A DNA stretch of 64,000 nt from RYN-230 sp963829725 (GTDB lineage Bacteria > Actinomycetota > Actinomycetes > Streptosporangiales > Streptosporangiaceae): positions 248,001 to 312,000 of the forward strand of contig CAWHJW010000021.1 of the NCBI GenBank assembly GCA_963829725.1, in the 5' to 3' direction. This document shows positions 35,231-43,910 of the stretch, one piece after another. Positions within the stretch are counted from its first letter, which is position 1. Every line of letters begins with the position of its first letter. Both the position numbers and the translations under genes were made by a program. The notes under the pieces are model-generated. The model was given only the letters and a program-made list of their open reading frames with translations. It was not told the DNA's origin and did no database searches.

Positions 35231-35277
35231 TCGCGGATGGCCGGAAGGTGCGCGTGGCTGGGAGGCGGACGTCCGGG

Positions 35278-36090
35278 CTAATACAGCTCTGGACGGCGGT
35301 CAGCCAGCAGGTCGTTGTGGGTGCTGATCCGCTTGTCCCGGGCGCGGGGCAGGTCACAGGGCGCGGTGAGCACCCCGGGCCGGCCGGCGGCCGCGGGGCC
35401 GACCAGCGGGTAACCGTCCGGGCCCGCGATCAGGCTGCCGCCCACCCAGGACACCCCGCGCTCCGGCCCGCACCGGTCAGCGACGGCCAGGTAGACGCCG
35501 TTGACCGCGGCGCCGGCCAGCGCCTTGATCACCACCGAGGGCTGCTCCCCCGGCGGCGCGGGCTCGGCGGGCCAGTTCACCGGGGCGGCGATCAGGTCGG
35601 CGCCGGCCAGCGCGGCCAGCCGGACCCACTCCGGGAACTCCAGGTCGTAGCAGATCATGATGGCGACCCGCCCGGCCGGCAGCCCGACCAGCGGCGGCGG
35701 CCCGCTGCCGGGCGTGAAGACCAGTTTCTCCGCATCCCACAGGTGCGCCTTGCGGTACACCGCCCGGACCCCGGACTCGTCCACCAGGGCGGCGCTGTTG
35801 TACAGCCGGCCGTCCCCGCCGAGTTCACAGAAGCCGCCCACGATCACCGTGCTGTGCGCCCGGGCCAGGGCCTGCCACTGCCGCAGCGCCACGCAGTCCG
35901 CCGCCGGGCTGGCCAGCCGGGCGGCCTCGGCAGCCGAGGAGAACACGTACCCGCTGTCACACAGTTCGGGCAGCACCACCAGTCCCGCCCCGGCTGCGGT
36001 CGCCTGGCCGACCGCCGCCGCGGCGGCGGCCAGGTTGCCCTCCGGGTCCGCCACCGCCAGCCGCACCTGGCACACCGCGACGACAGTCAC
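35278..36090 (-). CDS. Nitrilase-superfamily carbon-nitrogen hydrolase
   Basis: 270 residues. The Glu-Lys-Cys triad is visible: Glu in LVVLPELCDSGYVFSS, Lys in AVYRKAHLWDAEKLVF and Cys in AIMICYDLEFPEWVRLAALA. The family cleaves omega-amides, N-carbamoyl groups or nitriles. It is the last gene of a three-gene overlapping operon with an agmatinase-family enzyme, so 4-guanidinobutyramide or N-carbamoylputrescine are reasonable candidate substrates. That is inferred from context. Confidence 0.88.
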   Translation of the reverse strand: MTVVAVCQVRLAVADPEGNLAAAAAAVGQATAAGAGLVVLPELCDSGYVFSSAAEAARLASPAADCVALRQWQALARAHSTVIVGGFCELGGDGRLYNSAALVDESGVRAVYRKAHLWDAEKLVFTPGSGPPPLVGLPAGRVAIMICYDLEFPEWVRLAALAGADLIAAPVNWPAEPAPPGEQPSVVIKALAGAAVNGVYLAVADRCGPERGVSWVGGSLIAGPDGYPLVGPAAAGRPGVLTAPCDLPRARDKRISTHNDLLADRRPELY

Positions 36091-37049
36091 CGGAAGCCGC
36101 CGAGCGCGAACAGGCTGAGCATCTCGTAGGCCACGTTGGCCGCGGCCAGCGAGGTCAGCTCGGCGTGGTCGTAGGGCGGGGACACCTCCACCACGTCGGC
36201 CCCGGCCAGCCGCAGCCCGGCCAGCCCGCGCAGGATCAGCTGGAGTTCCCGGGTGGTGAGCCCGCCTGGCTCGGGCGTGCCGGTCCCGGGCGCGTGCGCC
36301 GGGTCCAGCACGTCGATGTCCACGCTCAGGTACACCGGGTGGTCCCCGGCCCGTTCCCGGATCCGGCCAACCGCCTCGTCCGCCCCGCGCCGGGCCACGT
36401 CCTCGGTGGACACGACGGAGAAGCCGAGACCCGCGTCGTCGGTCAGGTCGGCCGCGGAGTATAGCGGCCCGCGCACGCCCACGTGCACCGAGTGGCTCAG
36501 GGCGAGCAGCCCCTCCTCCGCGGCCCGGCGGAAGGGGGTGCCGTGCGTGTAGGGCGCGCCGAAGTAGGTGTCCCAGGTGTCCAGGTGGGCATCGAAGTGC
36601 ACCAGCGCCACCGGGCCGTGCCGTTCGGCGGTGGCCCGGAGCAGCGGCAGGGCGATGGTGTGATCACCGCCCAGGGCGATCAGCCGGCCCGCGGCGGCCA
36701 GCGTGGCGCGGGCGCCCGATTCGATCTCCGCGATGGCGGCCGGGATGTCGAACGGGTTGACGGCGAGGTCGCCTGCGTCGGCCACCTGCTGCCGGGCCCA
36801 CGGGTCCACGCCCAGCGCGGGGTTGTGCGGGCGGAGCAGCTTCGCGCCGGCCCGGATCGCGGCCGGGCCGAACCGGGCCCCGGGCCGGTAGGACACGCCC
36901 GCGTCGAACGGGATGCCGAGCAGCGCCACCGCTGCGGATCCGACGTCAGTCAGCCGGGGCAGCCGGGCGAAGGTGTCGGGCCCGGCGAACCGGGGCACCT
37001 GCCGCCCATCCGGCGGCCCGGCCGGCGGGTCGGCGGGGGGACTGCTCAC
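36087..37049 (-). CDS. speB: Agmatinase / guanidinobutyrase family ureohydrolase
   Basis: 320 residues. The binuclear manganese motifs are complete: LIALGGDHTIALPLL, LVHFDAHLDTWDTYF and YLSVDIDVLDPAHAPGTGTP. The substrate loop YTHGTPFRRAAEEGLL is typical of agmatinases and guanidinobutyrases, which release urea. It overlaps both neighbours by four bases (GTGA start, stop in the nitrilase start). In actinomycetes the nitrilase/ureohydrolase pair can work in arginine degradation through 4-guanidinobutyramide, so speB is a tentative symbol. Confidence 0.88.
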   Translation of the reverse strand: MSSPPADPPAGPPDGRQVPRFAGPDTFARLPRLTDVGSAAVALLGIPFDAGVSYRPGARFGPAAIRAGAKLLRPHNPALGVDPWARQQVADAGDLAVNPFDIPAAIAEIESGARATLAAAGRLIALGGDHTIALPLLRATAERHGPVALVHFDAHLDTWDTYFGAPYTHGTPFRRAAEEGLLALSHSVHVGVRGPLYSAADLTDDAGLGFSVVSTEDVARRGADEAVGRIRERAGDHPVYLSVDIDVLDPAHAPGTGTPEPGGLTTRELQLILRGLAGLRLAGADVVEVSPPYDHAELTSLAAANVAYEMLSLFALGGFR

Positions 37050-38028
37050 GCGGGCTCACCACCCGGCCGGAGCAGCAGCTTGCCAGTGGTCCCGCGGCCG
37101 GCCAGGTCCTGGTGGGCCGCCGCCGCCTGGTCCAGCGGGTAGGTCCCGCCGACCCGCACCGACAGCCGCCCCTCGCTGACCCAGCGGAGCACGTCCCCGG
37201 CCCGCCACAGCAGTTCCTCCCGGCTGGCCAGGTAGTGCGCGAGAGTCGGGCGGGTGACGAACAGCGAGCCGGCCTGCAGCAGCCGCTGCAGGTCGAACGG
37301 CGGCACCGGGCCGCTGGCCGCCCCGTAGAGCACCAGGTAGCCGCGGGGACGCAGCGCGTCCAGGCCGGCCTCGAAGGTCGCCTGCCCGACGCCGTCGTAG
37401 ACCACCGCAGCCCCGCGGCCCCCGGTGACCCGCCGCACCACCTCGGGGAAGTCGTCGTAGCCGGCCACGTAGGCCGCCCCGGCCTGCTGGGCGAGCACCG
37501 CCTTGGCGGTGGTCGAGGTGGTCGCGACGACGGTCCCGCCCCGCATCGTGACCATCTGGGTGAGCAGCAGCCCGACCCCGCCCGCCGCGGCGTGCACCAC
37601 GACCGGATCGCCCTCGGCGACTGGGTAGGTGCTGTGGCACAGGTAGTGGGCGGTCATGCCCTGCAGCATCACGGCCGCGGCGGTGGCCAGGTCCATGTCC
37701 GCGGGCACCGCCACGGCGGCTCCGGCCGGGACCGCCACCTGCTCGGCGTAACTGCCCGGCACCCCGGTCCAGGCGACCCGGTCGCCGGCGGCGAAGCCAT
37801 CCACGTCCGGCCCGGTGGCCAGTACCGTGCCGGCTCCTCGGCGCCTGGGGTGAACGGCACCGGGCGCGCGTACTGCGGCCGGCCCTCCCGCTGGTAGATG
37901 TCCATGAAGTTGACACCGGCCGCGGCCACGTCCACCAGCAGCTGGCCGGGCCCGGGCTGCGGCGCCGGGATGTCGGCGACCTCGAGGACTTGCGGACCGC
38001 CCGGACGGCTGACCATGATTGCGCGCAT
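37046..38028 (-). pseudogene. Zinc-independent quinone oxidoreductase (MDR), one frameshift
   Basis: ATG 38028 starts MRAIMVSRPGGPQVLEVADI; the frame holds GVNFMDIYQREGRPQYARPV then breaks at about 37838, where gaggagccgg appears one G short. The second frame gives GFAAGDRVAWTGVPGSYAEQ, the nucleotide-binding VVVHAAAGGVGLLLTQM and the end GTTGKLLLRPGGEPA. Repairing one base gives a normal 325-residue QOR. Its stop overlaps the agmatinase start (GTGA), so it leads the operon. Confidence 0.82.
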
Positions 38029-38119
38029 GAACTCATCCTCCCGGTCCGGAACCTGCCGACAGTAGCCTAGGCGTCAGGAACAGCCGGCCCAGCCGGCTGA
38101 TGGAGGGACGGCAGCGGTC

Positions 38120-38296
38120 ATGCGGCTATGGCGGTGGATCCGGATCCGCCAGCAGGTCCCGATCGGCTCGCGGGTGCGGGCCGTGCACCTGGGGCAGTAC
38201 TGCGCGGGAGGGCTCGGCTTCGGGGCCGGGGCTCCCCGGGCCACTCCGGGCCAGGGACCTGGCGAGCCACGGCCGGGGCGCCCCCGCGGGCACTAG
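38120..38296 (+). CDS. Possible small basic protein, 58 aa
   Basis: ATG 38120 follows GGAGGG by about eleven bases and encodes RLWRWIRIRQQVPIGSRVRA then a Gly/Pro/Arg-rich end. No family recognised. It is convergent with, and overlaps the stop of, the HAD remnant. Could be spurious. Confidence 0.25.
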   Translation: MRLWRWIRIRQQVPIGSRVRAVHLGQYCAGGLGFGAGAPRATPGQGPGEPRPGRPRGH

Positions 38297-38440
38297 TCCC
38301 TGCCGCCCGCTCCCGGCATCAGCGGGCCGATCGCGCTGGCGGCCAGCTGGTCCAGCAGGCCGGCCGGGTCGGGATAGGTCTCGACCGCGCCGGCCTTGCG
38401 CAGGTCCGCGGCGCTGATGCCGCCGGTCAGCAGGCCCGAT
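38293..38440 (-). pseudogene. C-terminal remnant of a HAD-type hydrolase
   Basis: One minus frame reads LLTGGISAADLRKAGAVETY then PDPAGLLDQL and stops at 38293. This pattern matches the last helix-strand and tail of haloacid-dehalogenase-like phosphatases (GG-x-S-x-x-D-L...YxDPAxLL). Nothing upstream in that frame continues the fold, so only the C-terminus survives. Confidence 0.45.
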
Positions 38441-38506
38441 GCAGGGCACCCCGGCGGGGCGGCGCGTGCCAGCTAATGGGGGCCACCGGCCGGCTGGCGG
38501 AGCGGG

Positions 38507-38896
38507 CTAGCGGGGGCGGCCGGCCCCAGGCGGATCGATGACCACGCCCGGGGTGCTGTCCCAGCCGACCACTTCGAGAACGGTCCGCAGGCCGGGCGGG
38601 AGATTCCGCAGGATGACCCGCCTGCCGCCACCGGCCCGGGCGCCGGCCAGCCGGACCATGGCCCGCAGGCCGGCCAGGTCGCAGTAGGCCACCCCGGCCA
38701 GGTCGAGATCGAGGTCGGCAGCACCGGCGGCGAACCCGGCCAGCACGGCCTCCAGTGCGGGGTAGGTGTCTTCGTCGATCTCCCCGGCGAGTGTCAGGCC
38801 CGGGCCTGGCCCGCGGGTGATCCGCAGTATGCCGTCGTCGTGCAGGACAGGCCGCGCCTCGGAACCGGGCTGCTCCCCGCGGCGCGAACTCACCAT
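38507..38896 (-). CDS. STAS-domain protein lacking the phosphorylatable serine
   Basis: 129 residues. The STAS fold is evident: LTLAGEIDEDTYPALEAVLA, DLDLDLAGVAYCDLAGLRAM and VILRNLPPGLRTVLEVVGWD. In anti-anti-sigma factors the loop normally reads D-S-x-G-L; here it is C-D-L-A-G-L, so a Leu replaces the Ser and switching by kinase phosphorylation seems unlikely. The start at ATG 38896 lacks a strong ribosome site and is uncertain. A second STAS protein lies at 45.1-46.2 kb. Confidence 0.75.
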   Translation of the reverse strand: MVSSRRGEQPGSEARPVLHDDGILRITRGPGPGLTLAGEIDEDTYPALEAVLAGFAAGAADLDLDLAGVAYCDLAGLRAMVRLAGARAGGGRRVILRNLPPGLRTVLEVVGWDSTPGVVIDPPGAGRPR

Positions 38897-39144
38897 CGGA
38901 GGCCACCGGTGGCGGGCGGACTGAGCATCGTTCCAGCACACGTCACCGCGCGACTGTGCATTGCATTCTCCCGGCCACGCTGACAATGGACCTCGCCGAC
39001 TACGGCCAGGAGGGGCCATCCCGGGCTGGTGCCGGGGGCGCGATGACGAACGCCGAGGTGACGGGTTACCGCAGGGTCTGGGCGGTATCGCAAGACCTTT
39101 CGAGTATGCCGCAACCCGGCCAGGGCGCAAGTCGGGCGCGAGGG

Positions 39145-39693
39145 TCAGCCGCCGCGCTCCAGGCGGTCCACCTCATCGTGCAGCGCGTCCGCGGCGGCGG
39201 TCAGGAACCGCTGGATCACCTGCCGCTCCTCGGCGCTGAGCTGGTCAAGCAGGGCGTTGGTGCGCTGCCCCAGGGACCCGAAGAAGGCCAGTCCCGTGGC
39301 CATGCCCTGCTTCGTGTAGCGGAGGTGGACAACCCGGTTGTCGGTGGGGTGATCCCGCACCCGCCGGATGTGGCCCGCCGCTTCCAGGCGGTCGATGACC
39401 AGGCTGGCGCCCCCGGAGGAGAGCCCCAGGTAATCCCGCAGCTGGCCCGCGGTAAGCGGCCGGCCGCCGCCTTCCGCGCTCATGATCCCCACCAGTGCCC
39501 TCAGGTCCGCGGCCTGCAGGTGATGCAGCGCCGCGAAGGCGTGGCCGAGCCGCGCCGAGTCGGTGCCGTAGCGGCGCAGGGCATCGATGATCAGCCAGCG
39601 GACCCGCCGCTCATCGCCAGCCGGGTAGAACTCAGGCACCTGACCGGATCGCCTCCTTACCGCCAGGATATACTCATCAAGTGAATGATTCAT
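39145..39693 (-). CDS. MarR-family regulator divergent from MMPL exporter
   Basis: 182 residues. FAALHHLQAADLRALVGIMS leads to the recognition part LTAGQLRDYLGLSSGGASLV and the wing RRVRDHPTDNRVVHLRYTKQ. It is transcribed divergently from the MMPL gene, and the putative starts overlap by 13 bases, so at least one start is misplaced. Palindromes in this overlap suggest it controls both genes. It is likely to repress the exporter until a ligand binds. Confidence 0.85.
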   Translation of the reverse strand: MNHSLDEYILAVRRRSGQVPEFYPAGDERRVRWLIIDALRRYGTDSARLGHAFAALHHLQAADLRALVGIMSAEGGGRPLTAGQLRDYLGLSSGGASLVIDRLEAAGHIRRVRDHPTDNRVVHLRYTKQGMATGLAFFGSLGQRTNALLDQLSAEERQVIQRFLTAAADALHDEVDRLERGG

Positions 39694-41867
39694 GTAGTGA
39701 ATCTTCGGGCCGATCCGGGGTCGTCCGGATAGCACGCTGGTCGGTCACTCACCGATGGATCGTGGTGGCGGCCTGGGTGCTGCTCACGCTGGCCGGGGGC
39801 TTCGCCGCCAGCCAGGTGGGCAGCCGCCTGTCGTTCACGTTCGACCTCCCGGGACAGCCCGCTTACGAGGCGAATACCGCCATTGTCCACACCTTCGGCT
39901 CCGGCGGTGACACCCCGCCCCTGGTGATCGCGGTCCGGCTGCCCGCCGGTACGTCGGTGACCTCGCCGGGCGTCCGCAGCCAGCTGGCCGTGGCCTTTGG
40001 CCGGGCGGCCGACGCACTGCCCGGGGCGCGGACCGCCTCCTGGGTGTCCACCGGGAGCCGGGCCTTCGTCTCGGCCGATGGCCGCACCACCTTCGATCTC
40101 GTCTACCCGGTCGCCAACTTCGCCAGCAGCAATCCCTACGGCACGGCCCTGCCCCGGCTGAGCCGGGCCATGGCCGGCCAGCGGGTGGCCGGGGCCCCCG
40201 TCCTGATCACCGGCTCGACCATCCTGTCCTCGGGCGGGAAAGGCGGCGGCAGCAGCGTCCTCGCCGAGACGCTGCTCGCCGGGGTCGGCGCCCTGGTCGT
40301 GCTGGCCATCGTGTTCGGCTCGTTCATCGCGGTGACGCCCCTGGTCATCGCGGCGGTGGCCATTCCCAGCGCCTTCGCGATCATCTACCTGCTGACCTAC
40401 GTGACGACGATGTTGACCCTGGTGCAGAACATAGTGTCGCTGGTGGGCCTCGGCGTGGCCATCGACTACGCCCTGCTCATCGTCACCCGCTGGCGTGAGG
40501 AACGGGGCAACGGCCGCGGCAACCGGGCCGCCGTGCTGCGGGCAGCCGGGACAGCGGGGCGTTCAGTATTGTTCTCCGGGATCACGGTGACGGTGAGCCT
40601 GGCCGCGCTGGCCCTCACCACCGTCCCGTTCCTGCGCAGCATCGGGCTGGGCGCGATGCTCATCCCGCTGATCAGCATCGGGGTGTCGGCGACCCTGCTG
40701 CCGGTCATCCTGGACACCCTGGGGCCCCGGCTGGAGTGGCCGCGGCGCAAGCCCGCCCGGACGGTGAGCCCGCTGTGGACCCGCATCGCCCGCGGCGTCG
40801 TCGCCCACCGCGCCTGGTCGGCAGCGGGCGCGCTCGCCGTGCTGGCAGTGCTGATCGCTCCCGTGTTCAGCATCAACCTGGGTGAGCCGCACGCCACCGC
40901 CACCGCCGCCACGGCCCCGGCGGCGGCCCGGGCCGGCCTGGACGCCCTCACCAGCTCGGGTATCGGACCGGGCGTGCTGCGCCCCACCGAGATCCTGCTG
41001 CCCGCCCATGGCCCGGCCGTGCGGGCCGGGGCGCCGGTCATGGTGGTGGCACCGGCCGCCTGGTCGCGCGGTGGCTTGCGGGTGGTGGAGGCCTGGTCGC
41101 CCGCGGACCCGTCCAGCAGCGCCGGGAAGGCCGCGCTGGCCACCATCAGGGCAGCGGCCGCCCGAGTGCCGGGCGCCCGGGTGGGCGGCTCGCCCGCCCA
41201 GGACGCCGACTTCATCACCGCCTTGTACGGCCGGAACCTGATCGTGATCATCGTGGCCATCGTGATCGTCACGCTGTTCCTGCTGGCGCGGGCGCTCCGG
41301 TCGCTGTGGCTGCCGGTCAAGGCCCTGCTGCTGAACCTCCTGTCGCTACTGGCCGCGTTCGGCGTGCTCACCTTCGTCTGGCAGGAAGGCCATGGCACCC
41401 AGGCACTGTTCGCCAGCCCGGCCACCGGCGCCGTCACGCTGTGGGTGCCACTCGCCGTGTTCGCCCTGCTCTTCGGGCTGTCCATGGACTACGAGGTGTT
41501 CATCCTGACGAGGATCAACGAGGAGTACGAGGTCACCGGGAGCACGGACGAGGCGGTGGTCCGCGGGATCGGGCACACCGGCCGCCTGGTGTCCTCCGGG
41601 GCGCTGATCCTGTGCCTGGCCTTCATCGCCCTGGGCGGGGTGCCGGTGACCGATGTCAAGATCCTTTCCACCGGACTGGCGGCCGGCATCATCATCGACG
41701 CCACCGTGATCCGGGGCGTGCTGGCCCCGGCCCTGGTGGCGTTGCTGCGCCGGATCAACTGGTGGATGCCGGCCCCGGCCGCGCGGCTGCTGCGGATTGA
41801 CCCGCTGACCGGGCCGCCGCCGGGCACGCGGGAGCCAGGCACGCGGCCGGCCGGGAGACCGGCCTGA
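39681..41867 (+). CDS. MMPL/RND-family transporter
   Basis: 728 residues in two repeats. Each half has an N-terminal membrane helix (IVVAAWVLLTLAGGFAASQV; VLAVLIAPVFSINLG), a periplasmic domain and five helices. The conserved blocks VGLGVAIDYALLIVTRWREE and LFGLSMDYEVFILTRINEEY contain the Asp-Tyr pairs used in proton coupling in MmpL proteins. Such pumps export lipids, siderophores or drugs. The GTG at 39681 is the only in-frame early codon but overlaps the marR start; the protein core begins near IARWSVTHRWIVVAA. Confidence 0.88.
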   Translation: MNDSCSESSGRSGVVRIARWSVTHRWIVVAAWVLLTLAGGFAASQVGSRLSFTFDLPGQPAYEANTAIVHTFGSGGDTPPLVIAVRLPAGTSVTSPGVRSQLAVAFGRAADALPGARTASWVSTGSRAFVSADGRTTFDLVYPVANFASSNPYGTALPRLSRAMAGQRVAGAPVLITGSTILSSGGKGGGSSVLAETLLAGVGALVVLAIVFGSFIAVTPLVIAAVAIPSAFAIIYLLTYVTTMLTLVQNIVSLVGLGVAIDYALLIVTRWREERGNGRGNRAAVLRAAGTAGRSVLFSGITVTVSLAALALTTVPFLRSIGLGAMLIPLISIGVSATLLPVILDTLGPRLEWPRRKPARTVSPLWTRIARGVVAHRAWSAAGALAVLAVLIAPVFSINLGEPHATATAATAPAAARAGLDALTSSGIGPGVLRPTEILLPAHGPAVRAGAPVMVVAPAAWSRGGLRVVEAWSPADPSSSAGKAALATIRAAAARVPGARVGGSPAQDADFITALYGRNLIVIIVAIVIVTLFLLARALRSLWLPVKALLLNLLSLLAAFGVLTFVWQEGHGTQALFASPATGAVTLWVPLAVFALLFGLSMDYEVFILTRINEEYEVTGSTDEAVVRGIGHTGRLVSSGALILCLAFIALGGVPVTDVKILSTGLAAGIIIDATVIRGVLAPALVALLRRINWWMPAPAARLLRIDPLTGPPPGTREPGTRPAGRPA
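39682..39702. promoter_or_regulatory. Overlapping TGAAT/ATTCA palindromes between marR and MMPL
   Basis: TGAAT-g-ATTCA (39682-39692) and ATTCA-tgtag-TGAAT (39688-39702) overlap in an AT-rich stretch. Their spacing and location fit a MarR operator. They fall inside the annotated N-termini of both genes, which also suggests later true starts. Confidence 0.45.
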
Positions 41868-41922
41868 CCCTGGCCGGCCCCAGGGGAACACTCCATGGTT
41901 CTGTTCTTTAGACTCGCCGCTC

Positions 41923-42138
41923 ATGACTAACCCGGACGGACAGGGTCGTCCCGAACCGCCCCTCGCAGCGACGCTCTCGCTGGGCGCGCCGGGGACCCAG
42001 GCCCTCGAGGCGTTCGTGGGCGACGACGTCCCCGGCAGTGGTCACCCGGGGTTCGTCCTCGTCTCGAGCAACGAGGTATCCGTCACCTGGTGGCGGCTGG
42101 TCCTCCGCGGATCCCGCGCCGGCTGGGCGGCCCGCTAG
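41923..42138 (+). CDS. Possible small hypothetical protein, 71 aa
   Basis: MTNPDGQGRPEPPLAATLSL then AFVGDDVPGSGHPGFVLVSS has some protein-like character, but there is no good ribosome site and no recognised family. It is convergent with the TetR gene. Could be spurious. Confidence 0.25.
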   Translation: MTNPDGQGRPEPPLAATLSLGAPGTQALEAFVGDDVPGSGHPGFVLVSSNEVSVTWWRLVLRGSRAGWAAR

Positions 42139-42142
42139 CAGC

Positions 42143-42817
42143 TCAGCTGTCCCGGTGGCCCGGGGCGGCGGTCCCCGCGGCCGACGATGCCAGCCGGGTC
42201 AGGGTGGTGGCGAGCCAGCCCTGGTAGGTGTCGAGGTCCCAGCTGGTCATCCGGGTGACGAGCAGGTAGGTCTCGGCGGCGCCGAGCAGGCTGGCGGTGT
42301 CGATCAGCCAGGCCAGGTCGGCTCCGGGATCGAGCAGGCCGTCGGCGGCCATCCGGGTCCAGAACACCTCCTGGGCGTGGCGTGACTGCTCGCGGCCCTG
42401 CTGCCAGAACTCGGCGATCAGCGGCTCGACGGCGGCAGCCTGCTGGGCCACGGCGAATAGCGCCCCGGTGCGTTCCATGATCTGGCGGACGATCGCCGCG
42501 CTGACCGCGATCCGCTCCACCGCGGTGGAGGCGGTCAGCGCCGCCTGTACCCAGTTGCGGCCCAGCACATCGACCGGCGGGGTGTCGCCGACGATGGCCA
42601 CGTCCACCACCCGCTTGAACAGCGCGGCCTTGGTGCCGAAACGCACGTAGACGGTGCGCGCCCCGACCTGGGCGCGCCTGGCCACGGCCTGCAGCGTGGT
42701 GGGCAGGTATCCGTCCGCCCGGAACAGCTCGGTCGCCGCGGCGATGATCCGCTCCTCGGTCTGGGCGATCTGGGCTTCACGCAGTGCGGACGTCCGGCGG
42801 TTGACTGGGTCAGTCAT
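42143..42817 (-). CDS. TetR-family repressor divergent from a VOC gene
   Basis: 224 residues. The N-terminal helix-turn-helix reads IIAAATELFRADGYLPTTLQ, then AVARRAQVGARTVYVRFGTK, followed by KAALFKRVVDVAI. The all-helical ligand domain has a tryptophan-rich C-terminus (SWDLDTYQGWLATTLTRL). ATG 42817 faces two palindromes in the 51-bp intergenic space, which are likely its operators. Confidence 0.9.
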   Translation of the reverse strand: MTDPVNRRTSALREAQIAQTEERIIAAATELFRADGYLPTTLQAVARRAQVGARTVYVRFGTKAALFKRVVDVAIVGDTPPVDVLGRNWVQAALTASTAVERIAVSAAIVRQIMERTGALFAVAQQAAAVEPLIAEFWQQGREQSRHAQEVFWTRMAADGLLDPGADLAWLIDTASLLGAAETYLLVTRMTSWDLDTYQGWLATTLTRLASSAAGTAAPGHRDS

Positions 42818-42821
42818 ACGA

Positions 42822-42858
42822 TGCAGTATAACTGCAATGAATGCAGCCGAACTGCATT
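42822..42858. promoter_or_regulatory. Twin TetR operators (TGCAGT-ACTGCA and AATGCAG-CTGCATT)
   Basis: TGCAGT-ata-ACTGCA (42822-42836) and AATGCAG-ccgaa-CTGCATT (42840-42858) share the half-site TGCAG/CTGCA and fill the divergent intergenic region. The first contains TATAAC, a possible -10 element, so binding would block the promoters. Confidence 0.75.
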
Positions 42859-42868
42859 GGAGGAAAAC

Positions 42869-43351
42869 ATGGGCGTGTCGGATGCACCGGCCCTCGCCGG
42901 GGTTCACCACCTGAAGCTGCCCGTCACCGACCTGGGCAGGTCACGCGAGTGGTATCACAGCCGCCTGGGCTACGAACTAAAGGCGGAGATGGTCGAACAG
43001 GGCCGGCTGATGGGCCTGGCCCTGGGCCATCCCCACGGCGGCCCGCGGCTGGCCCTGCGCCTTGATCCCGAGCGGGCGCGGGCCGCGGCCGGATTCGATT
43101 ACTTCGCCATCGGCGTGCCCGACAAAGCGGCGATCGACGAGCTCGCGGCCCGGCTGACCGCGCAGGGCGAGCAGCACGCCGGCGTGCACTGGGCCAGCAT
43201 TGGCTGGATCCTGCCCATGCTGCACGACCCCGACGGCCACGAGGTCCGCTTCTACACCCAGCAGCACCACACCGAGCCTGAGCCCGGCGAAGTCACCACC
43301 ATCCATGACCCGCGGGAGACCGCCGAGCGGCACGAGCAGTCCGCCACCTGA
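42869..43351 (+). CDS. VOC (glyoxalase/dioxygenase superfamily) protein
   Basis: 160 residues. The fold signature is GVHHLKLPVTDLGRSREWYH and RLGYELKAEM at the N-terminus and WILPMLHDPDGHEVRFYTQQ at the C-terminus. His and Glu at the usual metal positions (VHHLKL, HEVRFY) are present. GGAGGA lies seven bases before ATG 42869. It is controlled in all likelihood by the divergent TetR. Substrate unknown; detoxification of a small hydrophobic compound is a guess. Confidence 0.85.
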   Translation: MGVSDAPALAGVHHLKLPVTDLGRSREWYHSRLGYELKAEMVEQGRLMGLALGHPHGGPRLALRLDPERARAAAGFDYFAIGVPDKAAIDELAARLTAQGEQHAGVHWASIGWILPMLHDPDGHEVRFYTQQHHTEPEPGEVTTIHDPRETAERHEQSAT

Positions 43352-43411
43352 CGGCACCGCGGGAACCGGTCGGCCGGGGTGGTAGCGGCACCGGGCAGCA
43401 GGAGAATCCTC

Positions 43412-43910
43412 ATGGGCAGGCCAGCACGACTCGCCGCGATCATCACCGCCGGCGCCGCATTGCCCGCGTGCGGGACCGCCGGCGCCGCCACCGCCACGGC
43501 CGGCCGCACCCCGCGGCCTGGCGTGACCCTCACTCACGTGCTACGCACTCACCCTCAAGAACCAGGCCACCGACCCCGGCTTTATCTCGGCGCCGGGCAC
43601 CAGCCAGCCCCACGTCCCAGCTCTGGCTTTCGGGGTGGCGGAGGCCGCGGGCACTGATCCACCAGCCGCGGAAACGCTGGATCCCGCGGGGTATCAGCAG
43701 ATTCCCCGCGGGATCCGGCCATTCCGGGACCAGCCGCTGAATGACAGCGGCGCAACTATGCGGCCCGCGGACACGTCAGCCGTGGTGGGGCCAGCAGCCT
43801 GGCTTGGTCAGTGGCAGAGCCCTGCCGGCCGTGACGTCCCGCAGTGGTTCGCCACGAATTGGACGCCGACCCCGGTGCCGTCCCAGATCAGGTCAGCTGG
43901 CCGGTTATGA
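43412..43910 (+). pseudogene. Possible lipoprotein gene, frameshifted
   Basis: ATG 43412 encodes MGRPARLAAIITAGAALPAC, a plausible lipoprotein signal with the lipobox LPAC, then GVTLTHV. One frame away, near 43540, YALTLKNQATDPGFISAPGT and PALAFGVAEAAGTD follow and run to 43910. Together they could form a secreted protein broken by an indel. The 3' end overlaps the convergent beta-helix gene, so the C-terminal part is doubtful. Confidence 0.35.
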
